64,000 bases of DNA from Reichenbachiella carrageenanivorans (GCF_025639805.1 NZ_CP106735.1:4621501-4685500), one strand, 5' to 3'. Positions 1 to 9,712 are shown, counted from the stretch's first letter. Notes: generated from the letters alone by a model not told the origin. Program-made: numbers and translations.

Positions 1-1013
1 ACTTTCATCTGAATCGGGAAATAAGCGATATCATGTAGGGGCTGATATAGCACCTTACACATGACAAAAACGATAACGCCGAAGGATGAAAATAAAAGGC
101 TGTGCGTCAGAGCTCCTACAAAAAAGATGACATAGCCCAATGAAAATATATAAATACGATGCTGTGGTTTGCTTATTCTGCCAAGTACATAAAGTACAAT
201 GGCCGTCACAATACCACTAATGCTCTGAACAGAGGAGAGTGTACTTTCGTCTCCTACAAGTCTTAAAATCAAAATGGCTGGCACAGTCACCAGATAGCCT
301 TGAGTCATGCCCTTGAGTGAGGCTAATACCAGCAGTTTTCGCCACAGCTTATCGAATCGAAAGTAAATAATACGATCTACTTTTGGGTTTTTGAAAGACC
401 CGCGATGTATCACTATACTCGAAAGCACAGTAAGCAAAAACACCGCAATCGTGATGACACGATAAACAGCCGTAGCATCTCCATCGAATAAGTTGTAACT
501 AGACGTGAGGACGAATAAAAAACCAATAACGGCTGGCACCGCAATCCCCGTGATGGTATAGAAAAAAGTCTCTAACCCATAGTAGTAATTCCGATTGTTG
601 TCTTCTGTGGTTTCAATCGCTAGAAAATCACGGTTAGACCAGAAAAAACCATAGGATATTCCCATCAACAACCCTGAAATACCTACTTCTACAAAAGTGA
701 TGTCCTTGAGAAACATCATTACTGAAATAGAAATGCCACTGAGAATCATGCCCAGACTGTACAATCCCTTCACACTAAACTTGCGCAACAAGAAACCATT
801 GAGCACGAAAGTGATTGGAATACCCGTAAACACAGTAATCTGATATAGAATCACCGCACTAGAGCTATTGAGACTGCGCATGATATAAGCACTCACAAAA
901 ATCTCTATGATGGGAAGCACAAGTGCATATATCATATTGGTCATCAACAAAATGCGCATGTCCCGTGGCATTTCATTAAAAAAGCGTATTTCGCCCTGTA
1001 TTTTCTTAATCAT
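1..1013 (-). CDS. MFS transporter, C-terminus cut by window edge
   Basis: An open frame runs from an ATG at 1013 off the left edge of the window. I translated it from the sequence: it starts MIKKIQGEIRFFNEMPRDMR and continues with about nine hydrophobic stretches typical of an inner-membrane 12-helix major facilitator. A short basic/aromatic segment (FWSNRDFLAIE) follows helix 4, as in uncharacterised MFS carriers found beside carbohydrate enzymes. The GH130-like gene ends 69 bp upstream in the same direction, so the two are probably co-transcribed and the carrier may take up that enzyme's substrate or product. Substrate is unknown. The C-terminal part lies outside the window. Confidence 0.72.
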   Translation of the reverse strand, partial: MIKKIQGEIRFFNEMPRDMRILLMTNMIYALVLPIIEIFVSAYIMRSLNSSSAVILYQITVFTGIPITFVLNGFLLRKFSVKGLYSLGMILSGISISVMMFLKDITFVEVGISGLLMGISYGFFWSNRDFLAIETTEDNNRNYYYGLETFFYTITGIAVPAVIGFLFVLTSSYNLFDGDATAVYRVITIAVFLLTVLSSIVIHRGSFKNPKVDRIIYFRFDKLWRKLLVLASLKGMTQGYLVTVPAILILRLVGDESTLSSVQSISGIVTAIVLYVLGRISKPQHRIYIFSLGYVIFFVGALTHSLLFSSFGVIVFVMCKVLYQPLHDIAYFPIQMK

Positions 1014-1082
1014 AGTTTTTCTCGTTTCTGCTCAACAACGACAAGCTAAAGATGCCTCTCTAGCTTATCGTTCATCGTAATT

Positions 1083-2093
1083 TTAGTTATCAAATAGATG
1101 GTCTACCAGATCTTCTACTTTGACTGTGGCCAAACCAATACTGGTATCACAGCACCCGTAGTAGATATAGCCTATGCCGTCTTTTTCCACAATGCTGGTA
1201 GGAAACACGACATTGGGTATCACCAACCCACATTTTTCATAATACTCAGTAGGCTCCATAATATGATTGATACTTCTAGCGATCACCTTGGTAGGGTCTT
1301 CTAAATCCAGCATCATCCCTCCCACTCGATAAATGATATTTTCATCTACACCGTGATATAGCACGAGCCACCCTCTGCTTGTTTTTATGGGGTTGCAAGC
1401 TGCGCCAATTTTACCTCCTTCCCAAGCTTCTTGCGCCGTGGCTAACAACTGAGGTTTGCTCCAATCGTGCAAATCTTCAGAAAATGTAATCCACATACCA
1501 GGCTGAGTAGTGCCATATTCTTCTCCCACAAAATCCATTGGTCGTCTCAAAAGGCAAAATTTACCGTTGATCTTTTCTGGAAACAAAGCATGGTCTCTAT
1601 CATCTATTTCCTCTGGTGAGGTAAAACACAGCTGCTCCCAGTTTATCCCGTCTTGGGACGTTGCTATACCAGATCTGGTAATCATCGGGTATTCACATTT
1701 AGCCCAATCAGTATATTTTGATGTGTCATAAAATGGCACCCCTTCTCCTGTAGGAAAACAATCAAAACCATAGGGCTGAAAAGCATAGTTCATATAGAAA
1801 GTTCCATCGATCTTGACCACTCTGGCGTCTTGTACACTTCCCTCAGGATATCCCAACATCTCTGAGGTAAATACTGGCTGATCCCCTACTGGTGTGAAGT
1901 TTTTACCGTCAGTGCTTTCAAACAAACCAATGGCTGTACGAAATGGACTCAAAGTTGCTGCCGCTCGGTCGTAAAGCAAAAACTTCCCATCATCGAAAAC
2001 AGCTCCTGGGTTGAAGGTAACTACTTTTCGAAAGTCTTCCCCACCAGGAAATATGATGGGATTTTTCTCGTATTTTTTTATCATTAATGACAT
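1083..2093 (-). CDS. GH130-like glycoside phosphorylase/hydrolase
   Basis: This 336-residue protein has no signal peptide and is probably cytoplasmic. Five-bladed-propeller GH130 hallmarks are visible: KNPIIFPGG at the N-terminus, FNPGAVFDDGKFLLYDRAA (about 27-45), QDARVVKIDGTFYMNYAF (about 88-105) with the Asp expected near the catalytic position, MWITFSEDLHDW, and GWLVLYHGVD. GH130 enzymes phosphorolyse or hydrolyse beta-mannosides and related beta-linked sugars; the true substrate cannot be read from the sequence. An in-frame ATG three codons downstream is an alternative start. It sits between susD-1 and an MFS carrier in one orientation, suggesting cytoplasmic processing of an imported oligosaccharide. 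Family call is good; specificity is unknown. Confidence 0.8.
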   Translation of the reverse strand: MSLMIKKYEKNPIIFPGGEDFRKVVTFNPGAVFDDGKFLLYDRAAATLSPFRTAIGLFESTDGKNFTPVGDQPVFTSEMLGYPEGSVQDARVVKIDGTFYMNYAFQPYGFDCFPTGEGVPFYDTSKYTDWAKCEYPMITRSGIATSQDGINWEQLCFTSPEEIDDRDHALFPEKINGKFCLLRRPMDFVGEEYGTTQPGMWITFSEDLHDWSKPQLLATAQEAWEGGKIGAACNPIKTSRGWLVLYHGVDENIIYRVGGMMLDLEDPTKVIARSINHIMEPTEYYEKCGLVIPNVVFPTSIVEKDGIGYIYYGCCDTSIGLATVKVEDLVDHLFDN

Positions 2094-2185
2094 ATCTTAA
2101 AATCAATTTTTTAAAAATGGGTACTATTCACCCAATGAGCCTCACATTCAGGCACATACAAATAGGCTCAGGATGGATTAAAAGG

Positions 2186-3688
2186 TTATTTCGCTAGATT
2201 TGGATTTTTCAAGACTTCGGCCTCTGGTATAGGCGCATAAAAATTGTCTGGCGTGATAGCTCCTGTGATTTTCACTGGTTCATCAGGATGACGTTTATCT
2301 ATTACCTCCTGTACCTTTTCGGTTCTCAGCAAGTCGTACCAGCGCTGGCCTTCGCCTGCTAGTTCCCATCCTCTTTCCTCTATGACGGCATTTACAAAAT
2401 CAGCTTTGCTCAAACCAACAGTCAGGTCAGGCAAACCAGCCCGATTTCTTACTTCATTGATCGCGTCATAAGCTTGAGTATCTACTCCTGTAGCTTGTGC
2501 GGTTGCTTCTGCAAAAATCAACAGTACATCTGCATATCGGATCAGCGCATAAGCTGCTGCTGTATGAAAATTGTTTACCCATGGCTGAGCCTCATCTACT
2601 GCGCCATCTCTAAACTTGGCGTAATATGGGTGACGCGCATCACTGTCTTCGAAGTTTACCACACCACCATCAGAGGTATAAAATACCGTGTAGAATGTGG
2701 CATCTTTTCTCGGACCAGCCGGAAATTCATTGTAAAAAGTAAGCTCACAAAAGAAGTCTTCCCAACCGTTTTCTTCCTTAGGCATCGATGCCGTACCAAT
2801 CAGGTGATTAGCATGTGCGCCGTCTCCTGTATTTCTGTCATATTGGATTGAAAATACAGATTCTGAACTATTGTCATTGGCTCTCTTCCAGATCATATCA
2901 AAGCTTGGTAACAAATCGAATCCCCATCGTCCCTTTTGGGTAATGACCTCGCCAGCCTTGCTGGCTGCTAATGCATAGGCAGACTCATCCTTAAGCGGCC
3001 ATCCTGCTTTGGTCAGGTACACCTTTGCAAGTAGTGCCATGGCAGCTCCCTTTTTGGGTCTACCGACCTCACTCTGCGTATCGGGCAATAAGGCTTCTGC
3101 TTCTTTCAAGTCTGCTATGATCTGCTCATAGACTACACTCACTTCAGACAATCCCAGATCTATGGGAGCATCTGGCGTGGTGTACATTGGGATTTCTCCC
3201 CAACTCCTGACTAAATAGAAGTAGCTCAATGCTCGAATAAAATGTGCCTGGCCAACCAAGTTGTCAATAGCTGATTGTTCATCTTGTGTGTATTTCGAAT
3301 ACTCAATTACAGCATTAGCATTGAGTATGGCTCGGTAGCACCCTTTATACAAATTCGACATCCAAATATTGCTTGGCGATTTACTAAACTCGTCGAACTC
3401 TCTGAAAGGCTCTTTGTTACCACCAGCAATGGTGGTTATATCATCCGCACCAAACATCGTCGTCATGTACTGGGTAGTGGCAAATCCCTCTGCCCAACTG
3501 CCATCTCCACGTATGGCCGCGTACATCGCAATCGAAACAGCATTAAGATTTGAAATGTCTTGGAAAGCCACTTCAGGATCGTTGAGTCGTCCTTTTGGGT
3601 TTTCGTCCAATTCAGTACAAGACCATACCGAAAAGCATGCTGCAATTGATAAGGTATATTTGATCAATAATCGTGTGTAATTTTTCAT
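2186..3688 (-). CDS. susD: SusD/RagB-family outer-membrane lipoprotein (pair 1)
   Basis: A 500-residue lipoprotein with a signal sequence ending in the lipobox VWSC (Cys24). SusD-type features follow: the TPR-like helical start, QAHFIRALSYFYLVRSWGEIP (shown here only in part: AHFIRALSYFYLVR near 148-161), GAAMALLAKVYL, a RYADVLLIFAEA segment, and the C-terminal NPNLAK. SusD proteins cap the SusC barrel at the cell surface and bind the incoming glycan. The gene starts 12 bp after its susC partner ends, so the two form a standard pair. It differs clearly from the second SusD at 25.4-27.1 kb, so a different ligand is likely. Confidence 0.95.
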   Translation of the reverse strand: MKNYTRLLIKYTLSIAACFSVWSCTELDENPKGRLNDPEVAFQDISNLNAVSIAMYAAIRGDGSWAEGFATTQYMTTMFGADDITTIAGGNKEPFREFDEFSKSPSNIWMSNLYKGCYRAILNANAVIEYSKYTQDEQSAIDNLVGQAHFIRALSYFYLVRSWGEIPMYTTPDAPIDLGLSEVSVVYEQIIADLKEAEALLPDTQSEVGRPKKGAAMALLAKVYLTKAGWPLKDESAYALAASKAGEVITQKGRWGFDLLPSFDMIWKRANDNSSESVFSIQYDRNTGDGAHANHLIGTASMPKEENGWEDFFCELTFYNEFPAGPRKDATFYTVFYTSDGGVVNFEDSDARHPYYAKFRDGAVDEAQPWVNNFHTAAAYALIRYADVLLIFAEATAQATGVDTQAYDAINEVRNRAGLPDLTVGLSKADFVNAVIEERGWELAGEGQRWYDLLRTEKVQEVIDKRHPDEPVKITGAITPDNFYAPIPEAEVLKNPNLAK

Positions 3689-3700
3689 ATCTACTGAATT

Positions 3701-6700
3701 TTAAAAAGCAATTTTTAAACCTGCGATAAATGTTTTTGGACTCGGGTATGCTCCTGTATCTATATTCTGATCTACATCAGTATTAGATCCCCCTCCCACG
3801 GTATTGCCTGCGGACGAGGCTTCTGGGTCATAGCCTGTATAGTCCGTCCATGTCCAGAGATTGTCTCCACTCACGTAGAGCTGTAGCCTAGACAGGCTAG
3901 AAAATATGGGTCCCATTTCAGCGGTAGGCACGTTATAGGCAATGGTTACATTTTTGAGCCTTAGGTAACTGCCATCTTGCAACCACCGACTGCTATTAGA
4001 AAACAGCTGAGAAGTTGTGCTAAATGCAGGCACATCAGTCTCTTCGTTGGAGAGCGTCCAGCGTTGATAATGATCTGGACTAGTAAAGGCTTGACTCTGA
4101 CCAAACAAGCCTACAGACTTTTGATACATTCCGTTGTACACCTGCCCTCCATATACGCCTTGCATCAATACACTCACGTCAAAGTTTTTGATTTTAAATG
4201 TATTGCTGACTCCATATAAAAACTTAGGCTGCGCTCTTCCTATGATCTGTAAGTCTTCGGTATCTATGACATGATCTCCATTTAGATCGCTATACTTGGC
4301 ATCCCCTGGCACATTACCAAAAAGAGCTGCCTCGTCCAGTTCCGAAGACTTCCATACGCCTTCGTACTGATACCCATAAAAAGTACCTAAAGACTCTCCT
4401 ACTTTGATGATATTGAGTGGCGCATCGGCATCAGCATATCTGGTAGATGGGAAAATCTGTGTCTCTTCACCCAAGTCCATTACCTCGTTTCTATTGACCG
4501 ACACGTTCATCGACACATCCCATTGAAACCAAGACTGATCTATAGGAGTAGCGATCATCATGAGTTCTACTCCTTTGTTGGTCACTTCCCCTATATTGGA
4601 GACGATGGTACCATTGCCTGCATAAAATGGTAGCTGATAATTGAGCAACAAATCACTGGTGGTCTTTTGATAATAGTCCAATTCGAAACGAAGACGATCT
4701 GCAAAAAAACCAAGTTCGACCCCTACATCCAGTTGTTTGGTCGTCTCCCATTTCAAGGCAGAGTTGCCAGGTGAGCCTACCCCCAATCCCGTAACGCTAG
4801 CTGCTGTCGGCCCTCCAGGCGAATAGTCTACTGTAGGGTTTTGTATAAAATAGGGCAAGGTAGCATAAGAGCCTACGCCTTGATTGCCCGTGAGGCCATA
4901 GCTTGCTCTTAGTTTTAATGTACTAAACAGATTTAGGTTTTGTACAAAATTTTCATCTCCTAAATGCCAAGCCAGTGCTGCTGATGGAAATACACTGTAT
5001 CGATTGTCTCCTACAAACTTTGAAGATCCATCTCTCCTTACTGTAGCTGTCAGGATATATTTACCCGCAAGGGTATAATTCAACCTAAAGGCAATCGAAT
5101 TTAAATATTCGTCATAGTAATAAGAAGACGCTCTTTGTGTCCCGCTTAGTGCCAGGTTATAATAACCAAGCGTAGGTGAATTGAGATCGCTGGCTTCTGC
5201 GTAGGCCCCCTCATCCTTGAAAGAAGTGCCTTCATATATACCTGTTAGGCCGATATTATGCATGCCAAAATCTTTCTTATAATTGGCAACTACACTGTAT
5301 TGGCTTCTGGTTTTTCTAAAATTATTAACACCTGCTCTGGTAATACCTCCTGGTCCTTCTAGCAAATAATTGTCATTGAAATAGCTATGATTGGTATTTC
5401 TAATGTCTAATGCTCCTGCAAATTTGATACTCAAGTCAGGGATCACCTGATAGGTAAGTGCCCCAGATGGAAGGTAATTGTCTACGATAACATCAGAGTT
5501 TTGAGTCATCTGTAGCCCTACAGGATTACCTGTTACGGCGCCATAGTTTGGCGTGTTGTTATAAAACTCATCGTTTTCATCCCACACAGGCTCTGTAGCT
5601 ACCCACTGAGGCATTCGCCCAATAGCACCATACTGTGAACCTACATCATTATTGTTTTTTCCTGTTTGTCTACTGCCAGACACACTCAGATTCAGGTCCC
5701 ATTTATCAGAAAGTTCAATGTCTATTTTAGACCGAAGATTGAAGCGTTTAAAACCTGTATTGATCAAAATCCCTTCTTGGTCGAGGTAAGAAGAGGATAA
5801 ATAGTAGGCTACTTTGTCGCTCCCCCCCTGTACAGAGACCTCATAGTTTTGAGCATGAGCAGTACGGAATATTTCGTCTTGCCAATCGGTACCACCACTG
5901 ATATAAAAATCATCAATTTCTTGATCAGTAAAAGGTGCCTGGTAAGGAAAAGCTGGGTTGTAATAGATCTCACGATCATACTCATTGTACAGCTCAGCAA
6001 ACTGACCAGCAGATAAGTAATCTATCTTGGTAGGCAGTGTAGACACGCTATAGAAGGAATTGACCTGTACGATCGTACGATCGGCATTCCCTTTTTTGGT
6101 CGTGATCATTACTACACCATTGGCTCCTCTAGATCCATAGATAGCCGTCGCTGATGCATCTTTTAGCACCTCCATAGACTGTATATCGCTAGGATTTACC
6201 ATTTGCATGTCTGCCCCTATCACCCCATCTATAACTATTAAAGGCTGATTGTTTCCAGTGATCGAATTGGCTCCTCTGATTCTGATTTTAATATTCCCTC
6301 CCGGAGCACCTGAATTGGCTGCTACTTGTACACCAGCAGCGCGACCGCTCAGTATATTGTCTGCCCTGAGTATGGGCTGATTTTCGAAGTTCTTATTGGA
6401 TATAGTCGATACCGAGCCTGTAAAGTCTTGTTTCTTTTGTGTTCCATAACCGATCACAATGACCTCATTGAGCAAATCAGAATCTTCTACCAACAAGATG
6501 TTATACGCTGTTCTTATATCTGAGCTCACATCTATAGATTGACGTTGAAAACCAATCATAGAAAATGTAACTTCTTTAGCAGAATCAGGCAACGACAACC
6601 TGAAAGCTCCGTCTACATCAGTAGCGGTACCCAAAGTAGTACCTGTCACTTGTACATGTACACCTATCAGTGCAGAGCCCTCTTCTGTAACTACCTGACC

Positions 6701-6799
6701 TTTGATCACTTTATTATCAGATTGACTAAAAGCCACCTTACTGACAAACAGCAAGGACATCAATAAATATCTCTTTTTAAACTGTAGTATTTGTTTCAT
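3701..6799 (-). CDS. susC: SusC/RagA TonB-linked outer-membrane porin (pair 1)
   Basis: A 1032-residue TonB-dependent importer. It has a signal peptide (cleavage near KVAFSQ), a CarboxypepD_reg-like domain (about 33-108), the SusC signature EVIVIGYGTQKKQDFTGSV, a plug domain (about 115-235, with NPSDIQSMEVLKDASATAIY and GSRGANGVVMITTKKG) and a beta-barrel ending in a terminal Phe (GLKIAF). It imports oligosaccharides into the periplasm using TonB energy. It leads the transcript susC-susD-GH130-MFS and is divergent from an AraC regulator across a 519-bp intergenic region. The substrate is not deducible; it need not be the same as for the second SusC, which is only moderately similar. Confidence 0.96.
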   Translation of the reverse strand: MKQILQFKKRYLLMSLLFVSKVAFSQSDNKVIKGQVVTEEGSALIGVHVQVTGTTLGTATDVDGAFRLSLPDSAKEVTFSMIGFQRQSIDVSSDIRTAYNILLVEDSDLLNEVIVIGYGTQKKQDFTGSVSTISNKNFENQPILRADNILSGRAAGVQVAANSGAPGGNIKIRIRGANSITGNNQPLIVIDGVIGADMQMVNPSDIQSMEVLKDASATAIYGSRGANGVVMITTKKGNADRTIVQVNSFYSVSTLPTKIDYLSAGQFAELYNEYDREIYYNPAFPYQAPFTDQEIDDFYISGGTDWQDEIFRTAHAQNYEVSVQGGSDKVAYYLSSSYLDQEGILINTGFKRFNLRSKIDIELSDKWDLNLSVSGSRQTGKNNNDVGSQYGAIGRMPQWVATEPVWDENDEFYNNTPNYGAVTGNPVGLQMTQNSDVIVDNYLPSGALTYQVIPDLSIKFAGALDIRNTNHSYFNDNYLLEGPGGITRAGVNNFRKTRSQYSVVANYKKDFGMHNIGLTGIYEGTSFKDEGAYAEASDLNSPTLGYYNLALSGTQRASSYYYDEYLNSIAFRLNYTLAGKYILTATVRRDGSSKFVGDNRYSVFPSAALAWHLGDENFVQNLNLFSTLKLRASYGLTGNQGVGSYATLPYFIQNPTVDYSPGGPTAASVTGLGVGSPGNSALKWETTKQLDVGVELGFFADRLRFELDYYQKTTSDLLLNYQLPFYAGNGTIVSNIGEVTNKGVELMMIATPIDQSWFQWDVSMNVSVNRNEVMDLGEETQIFPSTRYADADAPLNIIKVGESLGTFYGYQYEGVWKSSELDEAALFGNVPGDAKYSDLNGDHVIDTEDLQIIGRAQPKFLYGVSNTFKIKNFDVSVLMQGVYGGQVYNGMYQKSVGLFGQSQAFTSPDHYQRWTLSNEETDVPAFSTTSQLFSNSSRWLQDGSYLRLKNVTIAYNVPTAEMGPIFSSLSRLQLYVSGDNLWTWTDYTGYDPEASSAGNTVGGGSNTDVDQNIDTGAYPSPKTFIAGLKIAF

Positions 6800-6918
6800 A
6801 AATCATGCTTAATCGTAATTATTACCCTTAGGTTATTTAGGCATTTGACTATTGTAGGTTTACCGGACATCCTACTGTTCTTCGGCCTTGTATATTCTTT
6901 ACTTAATCGATCGTTTAA

Positions 6919-6946
6919 CAAAACTAAGTGTAATGAAAGCTCTCAA
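6919..6946 (-). promoter_or_regulatory. Candidate Bacteroidota promoter for susC-1
   Basis: On the minus strand the sequence reads TTG, 17 bases, then TAGTTTTG, matching the Bacteroidetes pattern TTG-N17-23-TAnnTTTG. It lies about 120 bp upstream of the susC-1 start codon, a normal leader length. It is a pattern match only. Confidence 0.45.
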
Positions 6947-7181
6947 TTGATACTTTTACGCCGTAAAATGATACTATAAAGAATCATACGCTACCAAAAA
7001 CAGGTTATAGCACATCTTTTTATATATTTTTGATCACATTATTTTAATACATTAGTCATACTACATGCCTGCAAAACACGTCTCATATATCTGTATAAAG
7101 CCTATTAGCGACCTATTTAAAAACAATGTAAGGCACGTATGGTATGGGTTGGAAGTATCTAGGTATGTGCATGGAGCACAT

Positions 7182-7227
7182 TTTGATCTCTGTTTTATTG
7201 GGTTGGATAGTTTCAAAACAGATCAAA
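7182..7227. repeat. Imperfect inverted repeat, candidate operator
   Basis: The left arm TTTGATCTCTGTTTT (7182-7196) pairs with the right arm AAAACAGATCAAA (7215-7227) apart from a two-base bulge, with an 18-bp spacer. It lies about 90-135 bp upstream of the AraC start codon. It could be an operator for that regulator or an mRNA leader hairpin. Confidence 0.45.
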
Positions 7228-7318
7228 GTCTTAAAGTTATCAACTTAAAACTTGTATTAATTGATTACTAGCGTGAAGTTAAGATTGCCATATTCAAAAA
7301 GGTAAAAATGTCGTATAC

Positions 7319-8176
7319 ATGAAAAGATTTAAGAGAGAGCTTTCTCCAATTGGGGACAATTCCTGTTTTACCATTCAAAATCACTATGATGCTAAATTCG
7401 ACTACCCTGTGCATCTGCACCCTGAATATGAGATCAATGTAGTGCTTCATACGGATGGTACACGCATTATAGGAGATTCTAAAGAAGGGTTCAGAAAAAA
7501 CGACATTGCCCTTGTGGGGCCAAATCTATTGCATGCCTGGCGCAGTGAAAAACAACAAGGAGTACGGGTGATTACGATTCAGTTTTCCAAAGAGCTCTTT
7601 GAGTTTAACCTTCTCAAGAAAGAAGGTATGCAATCCATTTCCAAGCTACTAGAGGACTCCAAACAAGGAATAATTTTTAAAAAGAGAGATTTTATAGAGA
7701 TCAAAAACAAGATTCTTGCTTTGATCGACCTGTTTGATTTTAGAGGCTTTATTGCTTTTTTAGAATTGCTACATACCATGTCCAAGTCCGACTATCGCTT
7801 GGCATTATCTAGTACACCATACTTGTCCGACTTTGAAGACTCGGTAGACAATAGGATCGAAAAGGTCTGCCATTACATCAGCCAGCACTTTGATAAAAAA
7901 ATAGCAATAGAAGAGGCTGCTAATATCATCAACTTGTCTCCTTCAGCTTTCAGCCATTATTTCAAACGGTATACATATCGTTCGTTTACTGAATACCTCC
8001 TCGATATTAGGCTAAAAAAAGCATGTCAACTGCTCATAGAATCGGATACACCTATTGCTATTATTCATGCCAAATGTGGTTTTACAAATGCCTCCAACTT
8101 TAATAGGATTTTCAAAAAAGCAAAAGCACTAACACCTAGAGCATATCGTCAAAAATTTGGTTTGAAGGTCGTGTAA
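7319..8176 (+). CDS. AraC-family transcriptional regulator, cupin sensor
   Basis: A 285-residue cytoplasmic regulator. The N-terminal half is an AraC-type cupin (HLHPEYEINVVLHTDGTRII near 37-56, then LVGPNLLHAWRS), which normally binds a small sugar or effector. The C-terminal 100 residues form the double helix-turn-helix: helix 1 region IAIEEAANIINLSPSAFSHY and second-motif region IAIIHAKCGFTNASNFNRIF. It faces the xylose-type operon tail-to-tail and is divergent from susC-1, so it probably controls one or both. It is a paralogue of the frameshifted AraC gene at 38.1-39.0 kb (shared GTR..GDS and LVGPNL.H.WR). The effector is unknown; 3,6-anhydrogalactose, galactose or xylose would be reasonable candidates. 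Confidence 0.92.
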   Translation: MKRFKRELSPIGDNSCFTIQNHYDAKFDYPVHLHPEYEINVVLHTDGTRIIGDSKEGFRKNDIALVGPNLLHAWRSEKQQGVRVITIQFSKELFEFNLLKKEGMQSISKLLEDSKQGIIFKKRDFIEIKNKILALIDLFDFRGFIAFLELLHTMSKSDYRLALSSTPYLSDFEDSVDNRIEKVCHYISQHFDKKIAIEEAANIINLSPSAFSHYFKRYTYRSFTEYLLDIRLKKACQLLIESDTPIAIIHAKCGFTNASNFNRIFKKAKALTPRAYRQKFGLKVV

Positions 8177-8181
8177 ATTAC

Positions 8182-8215
8182 CCAGTGTTTAGCCTCTACG
8201 AGCCTTAAACACTGG
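8182..8215. terminator. Hairpin between convergent genes
   Basis: A perfect 10-bp stem (CCAGTGTTTA, 8182-8191, and TAAACACTGG, 8206-8215) with a 14-nt loop lies between the AraC stop and the end of the sugar transporter gene. The position suggests a bidirectional terminator, although neither side carries a strong T tract. Confidence 0.6.
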
Positions 8216-8234
8216 ATATGACTCAGGTGTATGT

Positions 8235-9620
8235 TTATTGATTTTTCTCTTCTGCGGTCCAGAGCTGCTCCATTTCTTCGAGGGTTTTTCCTTTAGTCTC
8301 AGGCACAAGCTTCCATATAAAAATGACAGCGATCAGGCAAAAAACACCATACATCCAAAACGGAAAAGCCCCGTTATACTGCTGATACAGATACCCTTGC
8401 TCATCAGCCATCATAGGGAAGGTCTGCGATACGGCATAATTGGCCAACCACTGTGCAAATACGGCAATAGACATAGCCACTCCTCTCACCTTATTAGGGA
8501 AAATTTCAGAAAGATAAACCCATACTATAGGTCCTTGAGAAAAAGAGAAGAACGCAATATACAACACCAAAACGGCTAAGTTAGCTACGCTCAATATGCC
8601 CATATACATGAGCTGACCAAATACAAAAATCATGACACCCATGCCTGCCGTACCAATCAATATCAATGGCTTTCGGCCAAATTTTTCTACCGTGAAAATA
8701 GCGACACAAGTAAATATCATCATCGCCAAGCCTACCACGATCTGATTGATCATAGCGGCATCTGCCCCTGCTCCCATACTAATAAATATGGCATTGCCAT
8801 AGTACAGAATGGCGTTGATACCTGTGATCTGCTGAAATACAGAAAGCCCCACTCCGATCAATAAAATCAAACCAATCTTAGGATACTTGAGGCTAAAGCT
8901 AGAACTATTCGCATTTTTCAAAGAAGCTTCTATGTCTGCTAATTCTTGTGCAGCACTCGATGGATCCACCTTATCCAATATTTGTCGAGCCTCTTCTTCT
9001 CTACCTTGTAGCACCAGCCATCTGGGACTTTTGGGTACGAATAGCGCCAAAATAAAAAACAAGCCTGCTGGAACACACTCACTCGCAAACATCCAACGCC
9101 AGCCTGTAGTCTGATTCCAAACTACATCTGTAGCATCCTGAATTCCATAGTTGACAAAAAACACCACTACAAAGCCCATCACAATAGCGAGCTGATTGAT
9201 AGACACCAATTTGCCACGCATGTGTGCTGGTGCCAACTCTGCGATATACACAGGCGCCACTGCAGACGCAAGGCCTACACCTACTCCACCGATCAATCGA
9301 TAGATGACCAGCTCTGTAGCGGAATCTGGTAATGCAGAACCCAAAGCGGAGATAAAAAACAGTACTCCAGCCAATAGCAATGACCGCTGCCTTCCAATCG
9401 CCTTGCTGGTATACCCCGACAAAAGCGATCCTCCCATACACCCGATCAGGGCACTAGCCACCACAAAGCCAAAAAATGCAGGTGACAAGTTGAAAAGCTG
9501 CTGGACATATGGTCCCGACCCAGCAATGACTCCTGTGTCATAACCAAATAGAAAACCACCAAGAGTAGCTACCAGCGTAATAGCAGTAATGTAAAGTATG
9601 TTTGTTTTTTCCGTTTTCAA
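8235..9620 (-). CDS. MFS sugar porter (XylE/GLUT-type sugar:H+ symporter)
   Basis: A 461-residue, 12-helix sugar porter. Family signatures are plain: GGFLFGYDTGVIAG in helix 1, GRQRSLLL in loop 2-3, IYRLIGGVGVGLASAVAPVY in helix 4, PKSPRWLVLQGREEEA after helix 6, FQQITGINAILYYG in helix 7, GRKPLILIG in loop 8-9 and VPETKGKTLEEME at the end. Members carry xylose, galactose, glucose or arabinose across the inner membrane with a proton. It is the last gene of a xylB-xylA-transporter operon, 92 bp after xylA, so D-xylose is the best guess, but a galactose role in carrageenan use is not excluded by sequence. Confidence 0.92.
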   Translation of the reverse strand: MKTEKTNILYITAITLVATLGGFLFGYDTGVIAGSGPYVQQLFNLSPAFFGFVVASALIGCMGGSLLSGYTSKAIGRQRSLLLAGVLFFISALGSALPDSATELVIYRLIGGVGVGLASAVAPVYIAELAPAHMRGKLVSINQLAIVMGFVVVFFVNYGIQDATDVVWNQTTGWRWMFASECVPAGLFFILALFVPKSPRWLVLQGREEEARQILDKVDPSSAAQELADIEASLKNANSSSFSLKYPKIGLILLIGVGLSVFQQITGINAILYYGNAIFISMGAGADAAMINQIVVGLAMMIFTCVAIFTVEKFGRKPLILIGTAGMGVMIFVFGQLMYMGILSVANLAVLVLYIAFFSFSQGPIVWVYLSEIFPNKVRGVAMSIAVFAQWLANYAVSQTFPMMADEQGYLYQQYNGAFPFWMYGVFCLIAVIFIWKLVPETKGKTLEEMEQLWTAEEKNQ

Positions 9621-9662
9621 TGCGTTGTAGTTTTAGTTCATGAGAATTTTAGGAATCTAAAA

Positions 9663-9689
9663 AAAGTCGACTCATAACGAACCGACTTT
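9663..9689 (-). terminator. Weak hairpin inside the xyl operon
   Basis: On the minus strand a 7-bp stem AAAGTCG/CGACTTT with a 13-nt loop is followed by a run of T. It lies between xylA and the transporter gene and could partly terminate or process the transcript. The stem is short. Confidence 0.4.
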
Positions 9690-9712
9690 CATACTAATCC
9701 ATGTTTTATATC

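Larger units (their letters stand above)
6800..7318. other. Divergent regulatory region, susC-1 / araC
   Basis: This 519-bp AT-rich region has no convincing gene. It separates the minus-strand susC-1 from the plus-strand AraC regulator. It holds the candidate susC promoter at 6919-6946, a TATTTTTG box on the plus strand at 7025-7032 without a clear -33 element, and an imperfect inverted repeat at 7182-7227. Short reading frames inside it lack family resemblance. Confidence 0.6.

Noticed and set aside
7065..7271. Short plus-strand reading frame upstream of the AraC gene, possible leader peptide
   Set aside because: No ribosome site, no recognisable domain, and it overlaps the inverted repeat. 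I see no support for translation.
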